From contig VXTR01000024.1 of assembly GCA_009837355.1 (NCBI GenBank), forward strand, positions 1-64,000: DNA of 64,000 nt, read 5' to 3'. Positions 54,004-63,932 of this stretch are shown here, one piece after another (the first letter of the stretch is position 1; the number at the start of each line of letters is the position of its first letter). The stretch is from Chloroflexota bacterium (GTDB taxonomy: Bacteria > Chloroflexota > Dehalococcoidia > Lucifugimonadales > UBA3495). The notes beneath the pieces were generated by a model. That model searched no databases and had not been told where the DNA came from. It was given only the letters and a program-made list of their open reading frames with translations. The translations under genes and the position numbers were made by a program.

Positions 54004-57000
54004 ATGAGAAACAAAACCAGAAAATTCATCTGGTCAGCGCCGCTGGTAGCGGCCCTCGCCATTATTGGCGCGCTGACCCTTGCCGGCGTTCTGCTCATGC
54101 CTAACGCCGACACCGCCCAGGCTGATGAGTTCAACGTAGCTCCCGCAGCCCCGGCCAACGTTAATGTGGAACCCGGCGATGACTCGCTGGTGGTGACTTG
54201 GACCGGCTTGAACCCTTCCGATCAGGGGCTCCCAACAGCAAATGCCTGGAACGTTGAAGTCATCGAGTCCGAAACCCCGCCGGCAGATGATGCCACGTGG
54301 ACCGTTTCCGAAGTGTCAGGACTTACTACTCTGACTGATACGTTGACTGAAACAGACGACGGCGTTTCGAACGGCAATTCGTACTACGTCCGAGTTGCGG
54401 CCGCCAATGATACTGGCACTGATCGCGGAGTAGGCGCATACACGATGTCCGGCCCGCATGTTCCCAACGTAGCGCCTGCTGGTGTTACCGCAGACAGCGT
54501 GGAGGCAGAGGCCGGCACTTTCGGCAGCACTTTGACCGTTGAGTGGGATGGCACTACGGGCACCAACACTGGCGGCGATGTCGACCGCTACTACGTGCGC
54601 TACCGGACGTCGGCAATTGCGGCGGATGATACCGTCACACCTGCTATCGTGGAAGCAGACGCTGGTGCCTGGGTGCCTGAAGACGCCTTGGACGCTACTC
54701 CCACTGAGGGTATGGAAGTTACTGAGGAAATGGTGACTATCACCGGCCTGGACGCTGGCACGATGTATGACGTGCAGGTGACTCCCGGCAACGCGGTCGG
54801 CGCTGTCGCTTTTACAACTTGGGCGGTCGCTCCTGGTACAGCCGTAGCAGTCGGTGGTGCCCAAGCCACGACCGCCGCAACCATTTCGACCCCTGGGACG
54901 GACGCATTCAGCGACAGCAGCACTTCGTCCGGTGCCGGTGTGGAACTGAAGCTGACCATCGGCAACCTGGAAGAGAACATGGTGGCCGGCAGTTCCGTTG
55001 AGCTGTACCTGGAAGACGACTTCAGGGTGCCGGACAGCATTGACCGGGGCGACGTGTACTTCATCGTCACCAACCCGACTACCCCTACCACCAACGACGG
55101 TGGTCGCGTTTACCCCACCACCGCAGTGGGAATTGATGACGACGACCACTTCGGCGGCGACGACGACTGGTCCATCCAGGTCTTCATACCCGACATGGAC
55201 ACCTCCGATCAGGATGCCGCGGCCGGATTCAACGGTCCCGTTGCGGGTCAGACCCTGACGCTGGTCATCACTGAGGACGCCGGCATCAAGAACCCCACCG
55301 AGGCCGGCACCCACAGCGTGGGCTATGCCGTGCTGGGCCCCGACGATGATGCCAACGACGGCCCCCAGACTACCCTGGGCACCGTGCCGACCTACGCCAA
55401 GATCAGCCTTTCCGACGAGGACAACTCGCGCGGCTACGAGCTGACGGTAACCGGTTCCGGCTTCAACAACGGAACCTCCGCCGGCGTATACGTGCTGCAC
55501 ACGACCGGGGCTGCGCCCTCCTGTGCGGACGTTATCCGGAACGGCACCCGGGTCGGCGCCGGCACCGTGGGCAGCGACGACAAGGTGGCCATCACCTTTG
55601 AAGTTACCGTGCCCACCTTCATGCCCGGCAACGACAACTACATCTGCATGGCTGACGGCGAAGGCCGGCTTGCCGACGGCGAAGGCGATCCTACCAAGGA
55701 GGACGTTGAGCAGTTCGAGTTGGAGCCTTCCATCAGCATTTCACCCAAGACCGCCAACGTCGGCGACACCGTCACCATCTTCGCCCAGGACTTCCCGGCG
55801 AACGACACTGGTGCCGCCGCCGAGCCGGTTCTGCTGGCCAGCCGGACGATTTCCACTTCCAGCGGGCCCATCGGCAGGGATGGTTCCGGAACAACGACCT
55901 TCTCGGTCCCCGGTTGGGCCGAGGGCACACTGCGCCTGGACGCCTGGGGTGAGGACACCAAGCTGACCGTCATCGGCTCAAAGCTGAGCATCAGCAAGTC
56001 CTCCGCGCTGCCCAACGAGCTGATTACCGTAACCGGCGACGGCTTCGGGACTGGAACCGGCAACTACGTCGATGCGGCGAGAGTCACCATCGACGGCGTG
56101 CCGCTGGAAGTCCATGAGGACTCCCTGAACCGGGACGGCGAGATTGACGTCTCCAACTCCGGCCAGTTCGTGGCCACGGTCGTGCTGTGGCCGGAAGACG
56201 TTGACGGCACCAACCCGACGCTGACCGCCGGCGTCCACACCATCAAGGTCGTGGACAGCCTGGGCTTCTCCGGGTCGGCGACCATCACCGTCCCCGAGCC
56301 CACCGTCACGCTGACGCCGACTATCGCCGGCCCCCGGGACGTCATCACCATCGCTGGTGAGAACTGGCCGGTGGACAACATCGAAGGCAGCACCCCGCCG
56401 ACGGTGAACATTGCCGTGGACGACGGACGCCCGCGCGAGTACAGTGCCCTGCCCGACAGCGCCGGACGCTGGTTCGTGGAGCACCGGGTTTCCAGCGCGG
56501 TGGCCATTCCGTCCACCAACCGGGTAACCGCATCCGTGGGTTCGGAAATCGTTAAGGTAACCACCTTCGAGGTCCCCGCGGCCATCATCGAGGTAACCCC
56601 TGGTAGCGGACAGCCCGGCGCCGCCATCACCCTGATGGTGGACAAGATGCCGGTGTACGCAGCGGTTGACAGCATCCAGATTGCCGGCCGCGACGTGCTC
56701 CCCGTGGGCAACTTCAGCACCGACCGCACCGGTTCGGTAACCGTTGAAGGCGTGGTCCTGCCCGGCCTCGACCCCGGCACCTACAGTGTCCTGATGGACA
56801 TTGACGGCACCGTGGCCATCGGCTCCGTGGAAGTTCTGGCGGAAGTCGTCGGAACCGACACCGCCATTGCCGACGCGCTGGCGCCGTTGGGCGACAGCCT
56901 GGTTGCCGCCTTCTACTTCGACAACATCAGCAAGGGCTGGTCGTTCTACGACCCGCGTCCAGAGTTCGCTGAATTGAACACCCTGACCTCGCTGATTAGC

Positions 57001-57114
57001 GGCGAAGCCTACTGGGTGCTGGTCAGCGGCGACGTTGACGACGTGGTGCTCAACAACAAGAGCCGCACCCTCACCTGCAGCGGCGGCGACTGCTGGAACC
57101 TGGTGATTTGGTAA
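54004..57114 (+). CDS. Large secreted surface protein with Fn3 and Ig-like domains
   Basis: The 1,036-residue protein has a signal peptide (residues about 1-42, LVAALAIIGALTLAGVLLM). Two fibronectin type III-like domains follow (about 48-150 and 152-285, with TYxVxVxA-like strands). Acidic beta-rich regions come next, then several Ig/IPT-like modules (SISISPKTANVGDTVTIFAQ, VTLTPTIAGPRDVITIAGEN). A conserved C-terminal domain contains GWSFYDPRPEFAELNTLTSL and ends CSGGDCWNLVIW. It is probably an S-layer or adhesion protein. ATG 54004 is chosen with GAGGAG upstream; residues before it in the same frame are not protein-like. A decayed relative of the C terminus is at 39285. Confidence 0.75.
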   Translation: MRNKTRKFIWSAPLVAALAIIGALTLAGVLLMPNADTAQADEFNVAPAAPANVNVEPGDDSLVVTWTGLNPSDQGLPTANAWNVEVIESETPPADDATWTVSEVSGLTTLTDTLTETDDGVSNGNSYYVRVAAANDTGTDRGVGAYTMSGPHVPNVAPAGVTADSVEAEAGTFGSTLTVEWDGTTGTNTGGDVDRYYVRYRTSAIAADDTVTPAIVEADAGAWVPEDALDATPTEGMEVTEEMVTITGLDAGTMYDVQVTPGNAVGAVAFTTWAVAPGTAVAVGGAQATTAATISTPGTDAFSDSSTSSGAGVELKLTIGNLEENMVAGSSVELYLEDDFRVPDSIDRGDVYFIVTNPTTPTTNDGGRVYPTTAVGIDDDDHFGGDDDWSIQVFIPDMDTSDQDAAAGFNGPVAGQTLTLVITEDAGIKNPTEAGTHSVGYAVLGPDDDANDGPQTTLGTVPTYAKISLSDEDNSRGYELTVTGSGFNNGTSAGVYVLHTTGAAPSCADVIRNGTRVGAGTVGSDDKVAITFEVTVPTFMPGNDNYICMADGEGRLADGEGDPTKEDVEQFELEPSISISPKTANVGDTVTIFAQDFPANDTGAAAEPVLLASRTISTSSGPIGRDGSGTTTFSVPGWAEGTLRLDAWGEDTKLTVIGSKLSISKSSALPNELITVTGDGFGTGTGNYVDAARVTIDGVPLEVHEDSLNRDGEIDVSNSGQFVATVVLWPEDVDGTNPTLTAGVHTIKVVDSLGFSGSATITVPEPTVTLTPTIAGPRDVITIAGENWPVDNIEGSTPPTVNIAVDDGRPREYSALPDSAGRWFVEHRVSSAVAIPSTNRVTASVGSEIVKVTTFEVPAAIIEVTPGSGQPGAAITLMVDKMPVYAAVDSIQIAGRDVLPVGNFSTDRTGSVTVEGVVLPGLDPGTYSVLMDIDGTVAIGSVEVLAEVVGTDTAIADALAPLGDSLVAAFYFDNISKGWSFYDPRPEFAELNTLTSLISGEAYWVLVSGDVDDVVLNNKSRTLTCSGGDCWNLVIW

Positions 57115-57156
57115 GCCTCACGGCAAACCCAATCGCAAGGCAACAGCACGAGCCAA

Positions 57157-57215
57157 CCCTCGCTTTCCTCTCCGTCATTCCGGCGAAAGCCGGAATCTAG
57201 GAGGGGAAGCGAGGG
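57157..57215 (+). repeat. Long hairpin with a REP-like core
   Basis: Core ATTCCGGC-GAAA-GCCGGAAT (57177-57196) is a perfect 8-bp stem with a GAAA loop. Outer arms CCCTCGCTTT and GAAGCGAGGG extend it. It lies between the surface-protein stop and the collagen-like gene. Confidence 0.55.
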
Positions 57216-57240
57216 GGAACCACCACAGGAGCACATTGAT

Positions 57241-57948
57241 ATGAAAAGATACGGAACGGTAGCGGCGGCGGCATTGATTGCCCTGCTGTTGGCGTTGCCC
57301 CTGGGGCTGGTCGCAGCCCAGGACGGGGGCACCACCAACGTGAACGTGCCGCCGGCGTTCATCTTCGGCACGGCCACCGCCGACGGCATCCCGGTGCCCG
57401 AAGGCACCATGATTGTGGCCATGGCCGGGGAGATGAAACTCGACTCAACCATGGCCATGGAAGGCGGCAAGTTCCAGCTGGAACTGATGCAGCCCCCCGC
57501 CGGGGAGAACATGGTGTCCTTCATGGTTGGCGACCGGATGTCCGAGTACATGTACGACTGGATGTCCGGCGGCCGGGAAATCCTGATGCTGGAAGCCAAC
57601 CTTGAAGCCATGATGGCGCCTGCCGAGCCCGGCCCGCCCGGCCCTGGCGGAGCGCCGGGTGTCCCCGGCCCTGCCGGCGCTGACGGCATGGACGGCGCCA
57701 TGGGACCTGCTGGCCCCGCTGGCTCAACCGGCCCTGCCGGTCCCGCCGGCGCTGACGGCGCCCAGGGCGCCCAGGGCGCCCAGGGCGTAGCCGGACCTCC
57801 GGGCCCTCCGGGTCCCGCCGGCGCTGACGGCGCAGTCGGCCCTGCCGGCGCGCCCAGCCCCATGGGCATCATCGCCTTGATCGTCGCCATCGTGGCCGCG
57901 GTCATCGGCGTGGCGGCCATCATCATGGGCCGGCGCAGCAGCTCGTAA
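57241..57948 (+). CDS. Collagen-like surface protein (paralogue)
   Basis: The 235-residue protein repeats the layout of 39411-40115. It has a signal peptide, a beta domain ([20 protein letters not shown] ... [12 protein letters not shown]), Gly-X-Y repeats ([19 protein letters not shown] and so on) and a C-terminal membrane helix ([20 protein letters not shown]) with an Arg-rich end. ACAGGAG precedes the ATG. It follows the large surface protein by 126 bp and may be exported with it. The Gly-X-Y run is about 70 residues, long enough for a triple helix. Confidence 0.8.
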   Translation: MKRYGTVAAAALIALLLALPLGLVAAQDGGTTNVNVPPAFIFGTATADGIPVPEGTMIVAMAGEMKLDSTMAMEGGKFQLELMQPPAGENMVSFMVGDRMSEYMYDWMSGGREILMLEANLEAMMAPAEPGPPGPGGAPGVPGPAGADGMDGAMGPAGPAGSTGPAGPAGADGAQGAQGAQGVAGPPGPPGPAGADGAVGPAGAPSPMGIIALIVAIVAAVIGVAAIIMGRRSSS

Positions 57949-57969
57949 CGAGCATTAGCGCAAACCATT

Positions 57970-58007
57970 GTCGGGGTCGTCCCTGCGCCGGCGGGGATGA
58001 CCCCGAC
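57970..58007. repeat. REP-like hairpin after the collagen-like gene
   Basis: GTCGGGGTCGTCCC and GGGGATGACCCCGAC form an imperfect stem across GCGCCGGC. It lies between the collagen-like gene and the DUF1330 gene. Confidence 0.45.
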
Positions 58008-58043
58008 TTCTATTGCTATCCCAACAGCAAGGAGAAGTTAGGA

Positions 58044-58337
58044 ATGAAAAGCTATGTGGTGATTATCGACACCGAGATCAGAGACGCCGATAGCCTGGCG
58101 AATATGTCCAACCATGTCCGCGATGTGGTAACCCGCAATCACGGCGAGGTTCTGATTCGCGGCGGAGCCATCACTCGCAGCCATGGTGATGCCGATCCTC
58201 CGGTACGAATGACGGTGGTCGAATTTAACAGCGTTGAGGACGCCAACGCCGTCCTGGAAGACCCCGAGGTTATCGAACTCCAACAACTCCGCCGCCAGTA
58301 CGCCACCGCCACCATGTTCATTATCGATGGCGTTTAG
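58044..58337 (+). CDS. DUF1330-like protein
   Basis: The 97-residue protein MKSYVVIIDTEIRDADSLAN ... RGGAITRSHGDADPPVRMTVVEFNSVEDA ... ATMFIIDGV is a single DUF1330 domain. It precedes the permease-HATPase gene by 47 bp, repeating the DUF1330-permease order seen at 45320-42944. AAGGAGAAG is the ribosome site. Confidence 0.78.
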   Translation: MKSYVVIIDTEIRDADSLANMSNHVRDVVTRNHGEVLIRGGAITRSHGDADPPVRMTVVEFNSVEDANAVLEDPEVIELQQLRRQYATATMFIIDGV

Positions 58338-58343
58338 CCTTCC

Positions 58344-58369
58344 GAGGGAGACGGCCTGCCGTCTCCCTC
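58344..58369 (+). promoter_or_regulatory. Hairpin between DUF1330 and permease genes
   Basis: GAGGGAGACGG and CCGTCTCCCTC form an 11-bp stem with a CCTG loop, just before the TTG start of the permease gene. It may attenuate expression of the second gene. Confidence 0.45.
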
Positions 58370-58384
58370 CACTCCCCACAAGCC

Positions 58385-60124
58385 TTGAACTCCTCTAACA
58401 GCCAGCTCCGCTACGAAGCAAACGAGAGCTGTCCGCCGCTGTTGTCTCTGCTGGTGGGTTTCCAGGGAGCCGTACTCGGCTTGCCCACCCTGGTGATGAT
58501 GGCCATGGCCTTCGGCGCCGTCAGCGGACAGGATCAGGAGCGTCTGGCCTGGACGATGTTCGGCGCGCTGCTGATGTCGGCGGGCGTCACCGCGCTGCAG
58601 GCGTCTCGCATCTGGCGATTCGGAGTTCGCCACATCTTCCTCACCGCCCTCTCGACCAACCACCTGGTGGTGTGCGTGCTGGCCCTGGAAGCGGGCGGGT
58701 ACACATTGATGACCAGCCTGCTGATTGTTTCGGCGCTCTGTTATCTGGCCGTGGCTACCTGGCTGCCGCTGCTGCGCCGGGTGATTACCCCGACGGTAAC
58801 GGGCGTAGTCTTCATCATGATTTGCGTCTCAGCCCTGCCCCTGTGCATGGAGTTGATGACCGATGCGCCGGCAGGGACGGCCCCCGGCCAAGACCTGTAC
58901 GTGGCCGGGGCGACGCTGGCCGTTTTCACCCTGCTGATTATGCGCGCTCCCCCGCGCCTCCGCGTGTGGGCGACGCTAGTCGGGATGGCCTGCGGATGCG
59001 CGCTGGCGGCGCCCTTTGGCTTCTTCGACCTGGAACCATTGTACGGCGCGTCCTGGGTCGGGTTCCCCAGCGTCAAGTTGCCGGGTTTGGACCTCATGCC
59101 GCCGGCCGAGTTCTGGGCCATGGCGCCGATGTTCGCCATGGTGACGCTGGTGCAGGGGGTCAAGGGAATCGGCGACGCGATAGTGGTTCAACAAGTCTCC
59201 CAGCGACAACCTAGGGCTACTGATTTCCGCATCGTGCAGGGCACGCTGTATGCCAACGGCGTCGGCTTCGTGGCGTCGGCCTTTTTCGGCATACCCCCTA
59301 CGGCGTTTTTCACTTCGATGACTTCCTCCCTGGTGACCCTCACCGGAGTTGCGTCCCGCTACGTCGGATACGTCGTGGCGGTGATTCTGCTGGCGATAGC
59401 CCTTTCTCCAAAACTGACCAGCATATTCCTGCTGATTCCCAGCCCGGTGCTGGGGGCCATTCTGCTGGTCGCAGTCGGCCTGTTCTTCATGCAGGGCGTG
59501 CAGTCCATCATCCAGGATGGGATTGACGCCACCAAAACTATCATAGTTGGCCTGGCCTTCGCGGCCGGAACCGGGATGGAGTTTCAGAACATCTTTGAAG
59601 GACTGATTGCATCCCCCTGGGACCTGTTGCTTGGCAGCGGCGTAACGATGGGAGGTCTGGTGGCGGTTGTCTTGACCCTTTTCGTGGAGCTGAGCAGGTC
59701 GCGTCCCAGGCGGCTGACGACCCGGCTGGACCTCTCCGAGCTGGCCGGGATTGACAACTTCCTGAAAGACGTCGCCGCCAGGATGGCGTGGAACGAAGCC
59801 GCCACCGACCGCCTTCGCTCAGCGGGTGAAGAGTCGGTATCCAGCTTGCTGCAACCCGACAATGAATTTGCGGAAGCCGGGTCCCAGGACAATCCACCAC
59901 GCCTGATGATATCCGCGCGCCCCGACGGGAAGGCTGTGGACCTGGAATTTATTTCCGTTTTAGAAGAAGAGAACCTCGGCGACCGGTTGCTATTCCTGGA
60001 AGAGGAACCGCAGGTGGTGGACGAAAGAGAAGTGTCCTTCCGATTGCTGCGGCACTACGCTTCGTCGGTCAAGCACCAGAAGTACCACGGGATGGACATC
60101 ATCACGGTGCGGGTGGAGAACTAG
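58385..60124 (+). CDS. NCS2-type nucleobase permease fused to a C-terminal HATPase-like domain
   Basis: The 579-residue protein begins at TTG 58385 (RYEANESCPPLLSLLVGFQGAV follows) because no ATG fits. It has about 12 membrane helices of the xanthine/uracil permease type. The C-terminal domain contains LAGIDNFLKDVAARMAWNEAATDRLRSAGEESVSSLL, DNPPRLMISARPDGKAVDLEF and FRLLRHYASSVKHQKYHGMD. It is the closest paralogue of 42944-44689. The conserved RHYASSVxHQKYHGMDI end is more conserved than the loops, implying a real function for the fused domain. It is downstream of DUF1330 and upstream of a two-helix membrane protein. Confidence 0.78.
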   Translation: MNSSNSQLRYEANESCPPLLSLLVGFQGAVLGLPTLVMMAMAFGAVSGQDQERLAWTMFGALLMSAGVTALQASRIWRFGVRHIFLTALSTNHLVVCVLALEAGGYTLMTSLLIVSALCYLAVATWLPLLRRVITPTVTGVVFIMICVSALPLCMELMTDAPAGTAPGQDLYVAGATLAVFTLLIMRAPPRLRVWATLVGMACGCALAAPFGFFDLEPLYGASWVGFPSVKLPGLDLMPPAEFWAMAPMFAMVTLVQGVKGIGDAIVVQQVSQRQPRATDFRIVQGTLYANGVGFVASAFFGIPPTAFFTSMTSSLVTLTGVASRYVGYVVAVILLAIALSPKLTSIFLLIPSPVLGAILLVAVGLFFMQGVQSIIQDGIDATKTIIVGLAFAAGTGMEFQNIFEGLIASPWDLLLGSGVTMGGLVAVVLTLFVELSRSRPRRLTTRLDLSELAGIDNFLKDVAARMAWNEAATDRLRSAGEESVSSLLQPDNEFAEAGSQDNPPRLMISARPDGKAVDLEFISVLEEENLGDRLLFLEEEPQVVDEREVSFRLLRHYASSVKHQKYHGMDIITVRVEN

Positions 60125-60392
60125 GTGCTTTGATCGCTCTCCGGAACCCGCTAGCAGATTGACTTTTGCTTCCATCAGCAACACCCGTGGTCACCGGTTG
60201 TCTCTTGAATGTTGAACGAGCACCACGCAACCATACTGTCCTGGAGTCGGAAACCAGGGCGATGAGAGCGAAATTGGCGGGTCGTGCGCAGGAATTTCTA
60301 TGCAACCGCCCTGGGCCGTATGCTAGATTCACATTCTTTCCCTGAATTGCGTCAATAACCGTGCTGAATGGTGTAGGAAGGAGGTCAGACCG

Positions 60393-60611
60393 ATGAGCCG
60401 ATACCGCTGGACCGGGCGGATTGCATTCGCTGGCGTGGCCGCGCTCGCACTAATCATCGTCTTCGTCACGACCGTGAGGTTTCTCGATGTGGCTGTCGCC
60501 GGCGTCCAGCCCGAGGCTTTCGTACTTACGGCAATGATGACGGCTCCGTTTACCGTAGGCGCGGTGATTGTATCCACCATGGCGGCCGCTCTGGTGGAAA
60601 CCCTGCGGTAG
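60393..60611 (+). CDS. Small two-helix membrane protein (MMTAPFT family)
   Basis: The 72-residue protein has two membrane helices and GVQPEAFVLTAMMTAPFTVG, then ALVETLR, clearly related to 50109-50381. GGAGG precedes the ATG. It lies 268 bp after the permease-HATPase gene. The region between has no gene. Confidence 0.62.
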   Translation: MSRYRWTGRIAFAGVAALALIIVFVTTVRFLDVAVAGVQPEAFVLTAMMTAPFTVGAVIVSTMAAALVETLR

Positions 60612-60754
60612 CTCAACCGGTGTGTCGGCACCTGACTTTGTTGCCAATGCCTCGTGCGCCCCGGGAAGCGTCCAATGAAGGGAGCGCGATGCCCTACTTT
60701 GGGTGGAGCCTCCGGAACGCACAATTGCCTCACCGAAAACCGTCCAAGGCGATG

Positions 60755-62548
60755 CTAACGGGGCTGTGGAGTAGCGTGGGCGTACACCCCGTTGGGAAAT
60801 GAACCGAAGTACAACACGCCCTCATGGACCGTGTAGTTGCTAAGGCCCAAGAAGTAACCCTTCTCATATTCCCTGATGACTTGGCCGTTGGCAGCGTCCA
60901 CCGCCATCAGTTTGCCCAGGTCCGACTCCACGTACAGTACGCCCTCGGCAATCTTCAGCCCCTGCAGCCCACCGCCCTCAGTGGTCACGGTCCAAAATTC
61001 GGCGCCAGTTGCGGCGTCCACTGCAAGGATTTCTCCGGACTCCGTGGCCGCGAACACCACGCTGTTGGCGACCACCGGCGCGGCGCTGATTGGACCGTGG
61101 GCACTGTACCTCCAGAGTTCCTCTCCCGTGGCGGCGTCCAGGGCGTGGAGGAATTCGTCCGGCGAGAGGTAGTACACGCCGTCGACCACCAGGGCGGGAA
61201 AGTCTCTGGCCGGGAACCGTTCGGTGTCGTAGCTCCAGATGACCTCCCCGGTCATCTCACTCAAGGCGTAAGCTTTGTTGACCACCGTCAGGTACACCAC
61301 CCCGTTGTGGACTGTCGGAGCTGACTCGACGTAGCCGCCGACGGTAGCGGTCCAGGCGACTTCACCCGTTGTGGTGTCCAGGGCGTGAAAGACGCCGTAG
61401 TCCGCCCCTGGCACATACACCAAGTTGCCCGCCACGGTGGGGCTGACCTGAGAGTCAAAAGCGGTCGGAACCTGGGTGACCCAGAGGAGTGTTCCCGAGG
61501 AAGCGTCTAGGGCCGCCACCCTGGGCTCTCCGTTGACCAGCGTGCTGGCGTAGACCCGGCTAACGCTGACCGTGGGCGAGTGCCGGACCCGGGCGCCGGT
61601 TTCGTAGGTCCAGAGCAAGGTTCCGCCGGCGGCGTCGAGAGCGTAAAGATGGTGACCGTTGGAACCGGCGTAAACCACGTTACCCTCCACCGTGGGTGTA
61701 GAGTGGACCGAGTCGCCGGCGGTAAAGCTCCACAGCTCGCTGCCGGTGGCGGCGTCCAGAGCGTAAACCCGGTGGTCGTCGGAGCCGATGTACACGACGC
61801 CGTCGGCCACCGCAGGCGCCGCGCTTACCCATCCCCTGGTGGCGAAACTCCACAGCGCGGTTTCATCCTGACCGGCAGCCGTCTGTGGGAAGCAGGTCTC
61901 CAGACCGAAGAAAAACCCGAACAGCGCAAGCGCCTGTTCCGGCGTAGCATCGAGCCTGGAGCCGGCCAGCAGGGCCACCGCATCAGCGTCGGCCAGCAGG
62001 GACTGGATGCAGGCGTCGTTCTCCATCGTCAACTCGGCCTGAGGGACCATTTGATTGATGAACAGCGCACGGAAGGCAACGGCGGCGGTCTCTTGCCCCA
62101 GGCAATGGAATATTGCAAGCTCCCATTCCCGGGTTTCGTCCTCATGGAAGACCGGGCCCGCCAGCGCCGGAGCAAGCTGGCCGTCGCCTAGTTCGCGGCG
62201 GATGCAGACCTGCTCCCGCTCGGTGAAGGCCGGGAATACATCGCCCCAGCGAGCATCCGGCCCAATTTCTGAAAGAACGCCAACCAGATCCACCACCGGC
62301 GGCGTGGCGGTGGTGGATGTCGGAGTGGGGTCGGGCTCGACAGTGGCCGTGGGCGCGGCGGCTTGCCGAGTGGCATCTATGCTGCCCAGCCTTGCCTCGA
62401 CGGTGGCCTGGATGTCCGGTTCGAACCGTGGTGTGGCCTCCGGCTGTTCGTCGCCGAATAGCCCACAGCCCAGGACTAGCCAGCACAGCGACGTGAGGGC
62501 CACGATGATGGTGAAACTTGAAGCGCGGCAACGAATGATGCTCCTCAT
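60755..62548 (-). CDS. PQQ-type beta-propeller lipoprotein
   Basis: The 597-residue protein has a lipobox (CWLVLGCG). A Thr/Pro-rich linker follows, then a helical region with two cysteines (about 95-215). An eight-bladed-type propeller follows, with repeats such as VYALDAATGSELWSF, LYALDAAGGTLLWTY, LHALDAATGEELWRY and ILAVDAATGAEFWTV. Such propellers (BamB/PQQ_2 type) act as scaffolds or enzymes outside the membrane; the residues for PQQ binding are not evident. The start ATG 62548 is chosen with GAGG upstream rather than the longer frame to 62623. Confidence 0.78.
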   Translation of the reverse strand: MRSIIRCRASSFTIIVALTSLCWLVLGCGLFGDEQPEATPRFEPDIQATVEARLGSIDATRQAAAPTATVEPDPTPTSTTATPPVVDLVGVLSEIGPDARWGDVFPAFTEREQVCIRRELGDGQLAPALAGPVFHEDETREWELAIFHCLGQETAAVAFRALFINQMVPQAELTMENDACIQSLLADADAVALLAGSRLDATPEQALALFGFFFGLETCFPQTAAGQDETALWSFATRGWVSAAPAVADGVVYIGSDDHRVYALDAATGSELWSFTAGDSVHSTPTVEGNVVYAGSNGHHLYALDAAGGTLLWTYETGARVRHSPTVSVSRVYASTLVNGEPRVAALDASSGTLLWVTQVPTAFDSQVSPTVAGNLVYVPGADYGVFHALDTTTGEVAWTATVGGYVESAPTVHNGVVYLTVVNKAYALSEMTGEVIWSYDTERFPARDFPALVVDGVYYLSPDEFLHALDAATGEELWRYSAHGPISAAPVVANSVVFAATESGEILAVDAATGAEFWTVTTEGGGLQGLKIAEGVLYVESDLGKLMAVDAANGQVIREYEKGYFLGLSNYTVHEGVLYFGSFPNGVYAHATPQPR

Positions 62549-63358
62549 ATCTAACCTCGACGGTCTACGCCTCGCTGCCGACGGCTGGTACATATGGCAC
62601 CGCTGGCCGGCAGAGTACAACACAGGCTACGGCATTTATCATAGCCTGTCTCTATCTGCTCAACAGGTATTGCAGGATGTCGCAACGGTGGGCACCAGAG
62701 ACCCGTCGGACCGGCATCCTCCTGAACCAACGCCAAAACACGCTTCAACAACAACCACTCAAGTTCGGTGGCAGCCGTTCGGAGTTTTCGAGCATCCCTC
62801 CGGCAGCCGACCGGTATCGGTGTCATAGGCCGACTTCAGTCGCAAGACTACGGGTCAGCCGCCACTGAAGGCGAGGCACAGACCCGCCGCGAAGACGGTG
62901 CAACGCGACTCCCTCCTTGGAAACTCGCCGGGGAACATCGGGCTGGGCTCCGCTTGCACCACCATTCGGATAGCCTGACCCGGATTGGGGCGGAGTTCGT
63001 GTCGCCTCTCGGCGATCCGACCGAGCCCGCCGGCCAAAAATGGCCGTCCCTGCCAGGCTGTGGATTTGGGAATAGGCGTTCCGAGCGCCTGTAGGTGTTC
63101 CGGCAGCCAATGAACAGGCGTAGTTGCAGTGGTTTCACCAAAGCGGAGAAAACCGCGCCGTGCGGCCGGTTTGATGCTGGCCAACCGCGGGTACCCACAA
63201 CCTAAATTTAGGCAGCCCGCATACGGGGGTCAAAGTATTGACGCTCCTAAAAGTAGATTCCCTGCTCATACCCGAGCCGGCTTTGGAGCAATGCTTCCGC
63301 GGCGTTGCCCAAGCTGGTTGAAGCTGGTAACCTACAAAATAGTGAGGAGGATCCCCGG
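62549..63358. other. 810-bp region without a supported gene
   Basis: Frames of about 110 residues are open on both strands over 62848-63198, but none has a convincing ribosome site or family match. I see no RNA gene or repeat. Confidence 0.45.
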
Positions 63359-63719
63359 GTGACTACTCAGCAGTATCAACAAGCGAGCGAGCGATTCCTG
63401 GTACAGGCTAGGCAGGAACTAGCCGCCGGGCGACTTGGCGCAGGCATCCGAGAAGGGTTGGGGGGCTACGGTCCAGATCCTGAAAGCCGTCGCCGACCAA
63501 CGCGGCTGGGAACATAGTCGCTTCCGGCATCACCTCATCATGGTCAGCCGGCTTAGGGCTGAGACCGGAGACGGCGAAATTCGCCGCCTATTCCGGGTCG
63601 CCTGTGAGCTCCACGAGAACTTCTACGAGAACACGATGCCGGCTTTCGAGGTAGCAGAAAGCCTGGACGACATCGAGGTCATGGTGGGCAAACTCCTGCC
63701 CTTGCTGAACCAGGCGTAG
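63359..63719 (+). pseudogene. PaREP1-like protein gene with a frameshift
   Basis: GTG 63359, with GGAGG eight bases upstream, opens TTQQYQQASERFLVQARQEL. The same protein continues one frame over as AQASEKGWGATVQILKAVAD, then RRLFRVACELHENFYENTMP and ends at 63719. The halves join naturally if one G in the GGG near 63428-63430 is extra (AAGDLAQASEKGW is the family's pattern). The span is 361 bp, one over a multiple of three. PaREP1-type proteins are small helical proteins often found in mobile or toxin-antitoxin settings. Confidence 0.6.
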
Positions 63720-63932
63720 TCCCGGCGACTCTGCCCCGCGGTGTACCGAAATAGCTTACTCGTTGAGGCGATTCCTGAACCAGCCTAGTTGGCTACTTGC
63801 GGCCCGGTGTCCCGCGGTGCCCATACTGGCCGAATCGGCGTCGTTTGTTCTTGCCGGTTGGGATTGCCCCGCCGCAGAAACATCGCCAGGCGGCAACTGG
63901 CGACGGGAGATTGCGGGCGGACGGAGACCGAC

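Noticed and set aside
54316-55500. 394-residue minus-strand frame opposite the surface-protein gene
   Set aside because: Antisense to a well-supported secreted protein; no ribosome site or domain.
57640-57870. Short tandem DNA repeats (GCCCAGGGC units) as a possible CRISPR or satellite
   Set aside because: They encode the collagen Gly-X-Y repeats in frame and have no spacers.
62848-63198. Overlapping 100-116 residue frames on both strands
   Set aside because: No ribosome site, no family, and all frames are equally open, as expected in GC-rich non-coding DNA.
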